From positions 248,001 through 312,000 of the forward strand of contig CBDHYI010000006.1 of the NCBI GenBank assembly GCA_965275915.1: a DNA stretch of 64,000 nt. Reading direction: 5' to 3'. The translations under genes and the position numbers were made by a program. Under the pieces are notes generated by a model that saw only the letters and a program-made list of their open reading frames with translations, did not search any database and had not been told where the DNA came from. The DNA comes from JBDWFY01 sp965275915 (lineage in GTDB: Bacteria > Pseudomonadota > Alphaproteobacteria > Rhizobiales > Stappiaceae). The first letter of the stretch is position 1. Each line of letters begins with the position of its first letter. Shown here one piece after another: positions 60,547 to 64,000 of the stretch.

Positions 60547-61458
60547 GTGACGTTCGATGTAATTATTGTAGGCGGCAGCTTTGCCGGACATGCCGCAGCC
60601 ATACAGCTGGGTCGTGCGAGGCGAAGTGTTCTTCTGGTCGATGCTGTCCGGCCAAGAAATCGTTTTGCCTCTGCCTCCCATGGCTTCCTTGGTCAGGATG
60701 GAGTGTCGCCCGACGACATTCTTGCGACGTTCCGCAGTCAGTTGAGCACCTACCGGACAGTTGTGCAGGCCACCGGAGAGGTCATCGGTGCGTCGGCGAC
60801 AGAGGGCGGTTTTCGCGTTGCAACCGGCGATGGAGAGATCTTGTCGGCACGCCGCATCATCCTGGCAGTCGGGGTAAAAGACCATCTGCCGGATATCCGT
60901 GGCCTCAAGAAACGTTGGGGAAAAAGCGTTCTGCATTGTCCCTACTGCCACGGCTATGAATTGGACGAGGCGCCAATCGGTGTCCTGGGCGACAGCGTGC
61001 TGTCATTCCATCAGGCGATGCTGGTGCGGGATTGGGGTCCGGCAACACTGTTTACGCAGGGCACGCTTGATCTGAATGAAGAGCAACGGGCGGCCCTGGC
61101 AGATCGAGGTGTCACAATTGAGGATACGCCCGTTGCGGCCTTGCTTGGAGAAGGCGACCTGCTTGAAGCCGTGCGCCTGGAGGACGATCGACGGTGCGCA
61201 ATAGCCGGCCTGTATGTCGCCCCTAAGACGGAGATCGTTGGCGATCTCGCCAGCAGCCTCGGCTGCCAGTTCGAAGACGGTCCAACGGGCCGGTTTATCT
61301 CGACCGATGAACGGCAACAGACCTCTGTGCCGGGTGTCTTTGCGGCAGGTGATGCCGCGGCGCCGATGTCCAATGCAACGCTCGCGGCTGCAGCTGGGGT
61401 GAAAGCAGGTTCTGGCGCGCATTTCTCTCTGATATTCGGCGCGAAGGAACCGGCTTAG
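60547..61458 (+). CDS. Thioredoxin-reductase-like FAD/NAD(P) oxidoreductase
   Basis: A 303-aa flavoprotein. FAD-binding start MTFDVIIVGGSFAGHAAAIQLGRARRSVLLVD, the redox-active pair CPYC in SVLHCPYCHGYELDEAP (TrxR usually has CATC), and the C-terminal FAD motif VPGVFAAGDAAAPMSNATLAAAAGVKAG. The NAD(P) domain has a reduced glycine loop (GVLGDSVLSFHQAML), so partner use may differ from true TrxR. Such genes are often controlled by an adjacent divergent Rrf2 regulator, as here. Confidence 0.88.
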   Translation: MTFDVIIVGGSFAGHAAAIQLGRARRSVLLVDAVRPRNRFASASHGFLGQDGVSPDDILATFRSQLSTYRTVVQATGEVIGASATEGGFRVATGDGEILSARRIILAVGVKDHLPDIRGLKKRWGKSVLHCPYCHGYELDEAPIGVLGDSVLSFHQAMLVRDWGPATLFTQGTLDLNEEQRAALADRGVTIEDTPVAALLGEGDLLEAVRLEDDRRCAIAGLYVAPKTEIVGDLASSLGCQFEDGPTGRFISTDERQQTSVPGVFAAGDAAAPMSNATLAAAAGVKAGSGAHFSLIFGAKEPA

Positions 61459-61637
61459 AGCGTGCCGCTGCCGGCGGCGATATCGCAGGCGATTGTGCAA
61501 CAGCTTTAAGCGCGGTGGATCTCTATGCATTGGCCTTCTTGGCGTGTTCACTTTTGCAGACTCACGAAAGGATTCCTCCTGATGGGCATCTCCCAGAAGA
61601 GCTGCCGTCCTAACTCATAACCACTGATGGACTAACA

Positions 61638-62726
61638 ATGACAAAGCTGTCGCCTTCAAACCTTGCAGGAAACAAACTCACTAAGCCTCTGATTTTGCCA
61701 CATGGTCCAAAACTCAAAAACCGCTTGGTGCTTGCCCCCATGACCAATACGCAAAGCCATGCAGATGGCACGCTCCATGAGGACGAATACCGCTGGCTCA
61801 CAATGCGTGCTTCGGGCGGATTCGGCCTGATAAAGACCTGCGCGATCGCTGTCGAGGAACGCGGCCGGGGATATCCCGGACAGTTGGGCGCCTGGGACGA
61901 CAAGCATCTTGCCGGCCTGACGCGGTTGGCAGGGGGTATCAAAGCGCATGGCGCGGTGGCCTGCGCTCAAATCGCGCATTCCGGACCACGGGCATTGCAG
62001 GATCGGATCGGCGTTGTCGCGGACCCTAAAAACGATGTTGCAAAGCTTGATGAAGAGAATATTGAGACCGTCATTCAGAGCTTTGTTGATGCTGCCCGAA
62101 GGTGCGAACAGGCGGGCTTTGACGGGGTGGAACTCCATGCCGCGCATGGCTTTCTGCCGGCGCAATTCCTGTCTCCGAATATCAATACCAGAATGGATGG
62201 TTGGGGCGGCAACCTGATCAGGCGTACGCGCTTCATCCGGGAAATACTGGAGCGCATCAGATCTGACGCGCGCGCCGGTTTCCAGCTTGGTTTGCGCCTC
62301 TCGCCTGAACGCTTCGGATTGCGGACGGTTGAAGTCCTGGAATTCGCCCAAACCATCATGACCAGCAACGTGATCGACTGGCTCGACATGTCGCTCTGGG
62401 ATGTGTTCAAGCTTCCGGAAGAGAACGAACTTGCCGGGAAACCGCTTCTGTCCTGGTTCGCGGAGTTGGATCGAGGACGCGCCCGACTTGGTGCTGCGGG
62501 GAACATACTCGGCCGCGAAGCGGCAGCAAGGGCGCTCGAACTCGGCGCAGACTATGTTGACATCGGCAAGGGCGCGATTCTCGCTTATGACTTTCCCCGA
62601 AAGGTCATAAAAGATTCCGAATACAAGTCACCCGTCACACCAGTAAGGGAAGCGCTCTTGCGGGAACAAGGGCTTGGCAGTGCCTTCATTGACTACATGC
62701 GCGGCTTTCGGGACTTCGTCGCATAG
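61638..62726 (+). CDS. Old Yellow Enzyme family NADH:flavin oxidoreductase
   Basis: A 362-aa FMN-dependent TIM-barrel oxidoreductase. Conserved blocks: KNRLVLAPMTNTQSHADGTLHEDEYRWLTMRASGGFGLIKTC, QIAHSGPRA, the substrate-site histidines in GFDGVELHAAHGFLPAQFLSPNINTRMDGWGG, and RTRFIREILERIR. Family members reduce activated alkenes or nitro compounds; the physiological substrate is unknown. It follows the flavoprotein by about 180 bases on the same strand and might be under the same control. Confidence 0.9.
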   Translation: MTKLSPSNLAGNKLTKPLILPHGPKLKNRLVLAPMTNTQSHADGTLHEDEYRWLTMRASGGFGLIKTCAIAVEERGRGYPGQLGAWDDKHLAGLTRLAGGIKAHGAVACAQIAHSGPRALQDRIGVVADPKNDVAKLDEENIETVIQSFVDAARRCEQAGFDGVELHAAHGFLPAQFLSPNINTRMDGWGGNLIRRTRFIREILERIRSDARAGFQLGLRLSPERFGLRTVEVLEFAQTIMTSNVIDWLDMSLWDVFKLPEENELAGKPLLSWFAELDRGRARLGAAGNILGREAAARALELGADYVDIGKGAILAYDFPRKVIKDSEYKSPVTPVREALLREQGLGSAFIDYMRGFRDFVA

Positions 62727-62894
62727 CGCCCCAAAAACAGCTGTTATGGCTGCCGATGCATGCCAGTTGGAGCGGCCAATCAGTCCGCACTACGGAAGCC
62801 GGCATTCATTCACTGCGCAGCGTCGGGCAATCTGTGCTCGAAGCCGCCATTATATACAGATCGTTTTGGGCGCTATGCGACGATGGGTCAGCGG

Positions 62895-63180
62895 TCAGCC
62901 TGATCTGACCTCGAGCGAGGTTAAACCCATGAATAGAAGATTGATGCCTGCAATCATCAGGAGAGCGTAGGCCAGATGCATAAATGCTCTTTGCGCAATG
63001 CGATTGTGCAGCGCAAAGCCAATCCCGACACCAAGAAAAAGAAAAGGCGCAAGCGACACAGACGCAAGAAGCCCGCTCATCGAGAACAAACCGAGCAAGC
63101 CGTAACCTGCGCCCTTTGCCAGGTTCAGGGTAAAAAAGAAGACAGCATTCGTTCCGACGAACGCGGTTTCGCATTTTTGC
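62895..63180 (-). pseudogene. TauE/SafE-type exporter, 3' remnant
   Basis: About 95 codons are in frame up to near 63180: TAFVGTNAVFFFTLNLAKGAGYGLLGLFSMSGLLASVSLAPFLFLGVGIGFALHNRIAQRAFMHLAYALLMIAGINLLFMGL. This matches the C-terminal third of sulfite/anion exporter TauE family proteins (VGT-x-A-x-FF, then R-x-x-Y-x-L-L-x-x-A-G). The sequence upstream of about 63180 belongs to another gene on the opposite strand, so the N-terminal two thirds are lost. Confidence 0.75.
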
Positions 63181-63647
63181 CATGGGTGGTCTCAGCCGTT
63201 TTGCTTCTCTATTTCGGCCGCTGGTCCGATGCGATTTTGAAAAAGACTTCAAGTTTGCGCAAAGCGCGCAGTTATCAGATCGGCGGAACACAGTTGTTTG
63301 CCGCAATAGCCATTCTGCCTGCGTCGTTTGCGGGCAATCTCTATATCTGCGTGGCCTCAATAACCCTGGCTGTCGGTGCAACTCTGGCTGCAAATGCGGC
63401 CTACTACGCCGTCATCGCCGACCTCGTGCCCCGCCTTGCCGGCACGGCTATGGGAATCATGACAATGTGGTTTGCGGCCGCAGGTTTTCTTGCACCGGTT
63501 ATTACCGGCTACGCTCTTGAAATATCGGACTCCTTTCAGCCTGCATGCTGGCTCTTGTCGGTTCTGGCGGCTTCGTCGGTGCTTGGCGTCTTCTGCTTCC
63601 ACCACCCCGACAAGGACCGGGAGACAATCTCAGCACAGCTTGCGTGA
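63172..63647 (+). pseudogene. MFS transporter, 3' remnant
   Basis: From about 63172 the plus strand encodes LPWVVSAVLLLYFGRWSDAIL followed by four more hydrophobic helices (LFAAIAILPASFAGNLYICVASI, LAANAAYYAVIADLVPRLAGTAMGIMTMWFAAAGFLAPVITGYAL, WLLSVLAASSVLGVFCF). This is the C-terminal half of a major facilitator protein, with the RWSD motif of the helix 8-9 loop. The ORF is open further left, but that part is the antisense of the TauE remnant, so the N-terminal half is missing. Confidence 0.75.
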
Positions 63648-63657
63648 AAGCTGTGAA

Positions 63658-64000
63658 TTAGGCCGCACTGTCAAATGCCGGAACTGAGCGCGCCAGCCCG
63701 CCGAAAAGATCGAGCATACGCGCCCGCCAGGCGCGTAGCCGGGTATCTTCGGCGGGGAGGATGTCGGCCGGATCCGTGCAACGCGCCCACTGGAAAACAG
63801 CAAAAACCAGGTAATCGCCGTAAGCCGGCTCTTCGCCGCAGATGAAGGGCGTTTCTCCAAGCTTCAAACGCAACGGCTCGAGCACGGCAGGAAAGGCTGT
63901 AAGGTATTTTTTCCGCTCATTCTGCAACTGCTCCATTGTGCAGCCCCAGGTCGTTTCTCTCGTTTTTCGAAAGTAGGCCCGGTCTTCCGGATCGAGGATG
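63658..64000 (-). CDS. Glutathione S-transferase family protein, C-terminal part
   Basis: The frame is open to the window edge, so the N-terminus lies outside. Visible product: ILDPEDRAYFRKTRETTWGC, then TMEQLQNERKKYLTAFPAVLEPLRLKLGETPFICGEEPAYGDYLVFAVFQWARCTDP. The PFICGEEPAYGDYLVF segment is the helical C-terminal GST domain with the N-capping box (usually AD-x-x-L; here GDYLVF). Family membership beyond GST-like is not clear. Confidence 0.75.
   Translation of the reverse strand, partial: ILDPEDRAYFRKTRETTWGCTMEQLQNERKKYLTAFPAVLEPLRLKLGETPFICGEEPAYGDYLVFAVFQWARCTDPADILPAEDTRLRAWRARMLDLFGGLARSVPAFDSAA

Noticed and set aside
1..64000. CRISPR array, rRNA operon or riboswitch
   Set aside because: No regularly spaced repeats, no rRNA sequence and no known riboswitch core was recognised anywhere in the window.

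Overview
The window looks like an alphaproteobacterial chromosome, most likely Hyphomicrobiales (Rhizobiales). The run bamA-lpxD-fabZ-lpxA-lpxI-lpxB-gltA, gltX-comEC-lexA-moeA-moaC-trpC-trpD-ppiD-tpiA-secG-pyrG is the familiar core order of that group. LpxI in place of LpxH and a direct-repeat LexA box of the GTTC-N7-GTTC type agree with this. All family calls were made by eye from translated sequence; no database search was run.

Layout. 0-6.1 kb: outer-membrane and lipid A genes on the plus strand, interrupted between fabZ and lpxA by a 261-bp non-autonomous element with near-perfect 30-bp terminal inverted repeats. 6.1-22.4 kb: housekeeping genes (citrate synthase, GluRS, ComEC, LexA, molybdopterin, tryptophan, PpiD, TIM, SecG, CTP synthase). 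22.5-27.9 kb: an RND efflux pair and a YghU-type glutathione transferase. 28.4-34.6 kb: a complete-looking single-stranded DNA phage (Microviridae) integrated as a prophage at the chromosome-dimer resolution site dif. 34.7-42.8 kb: an orphan gene, then MBL hydrolase, tatD, metG, holB, tmk, a DacF-like protein and rlpA. 43.0-55.3 kb: a carbohydrate uptake and catabolism cluster (GH2 glycosidase, mannitol-dehydrogenase-family enzyme, GntR regulator, three Gfo/Idh/MocA oxidoreductases, CUT1-type ABC transporter). 55.4 kb: tRNA-Ser(UGA). 55.6-59.6 kb: an accessory patch with a KAP-type P-loop NTPase and two poorly known proteins. 60-64 kb: Rrf2 regulator and flavoprotein pair, an Old Yellow Enzyme homologue, two truncated transporter genes joined head to head, and the 3' part of a GST gene.

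The most interesting object is the prophage. It is 6,142 bp from repeat to repeat and all its genes read leftward: a 63-aa membrane protein, VP2 pilot protein, VP1 capsid protein, a 201-aa unknown, an M15 peptidase, two small proteins, the Rep protein and a very basic protein. It has no integrase. Its ends are two dif-like sites, so integration by host XerC/XerD is the natural reading. The left site keeps two well-formed arms while the phage-derived XerD arm in the right site is diverged. GGGNAGGG (KOPS-like) octamers switch strand at the left site, with one exception found, which marks this as the replication terminus and suggests that the left junction is the working dif. The phage overlaps reading frames in at least three places, including a 60-aa transmembrane ORF nested in the VP2 gene that is a candidate lysis protein, beside an M15 peptidase that is a candidate endolysin.
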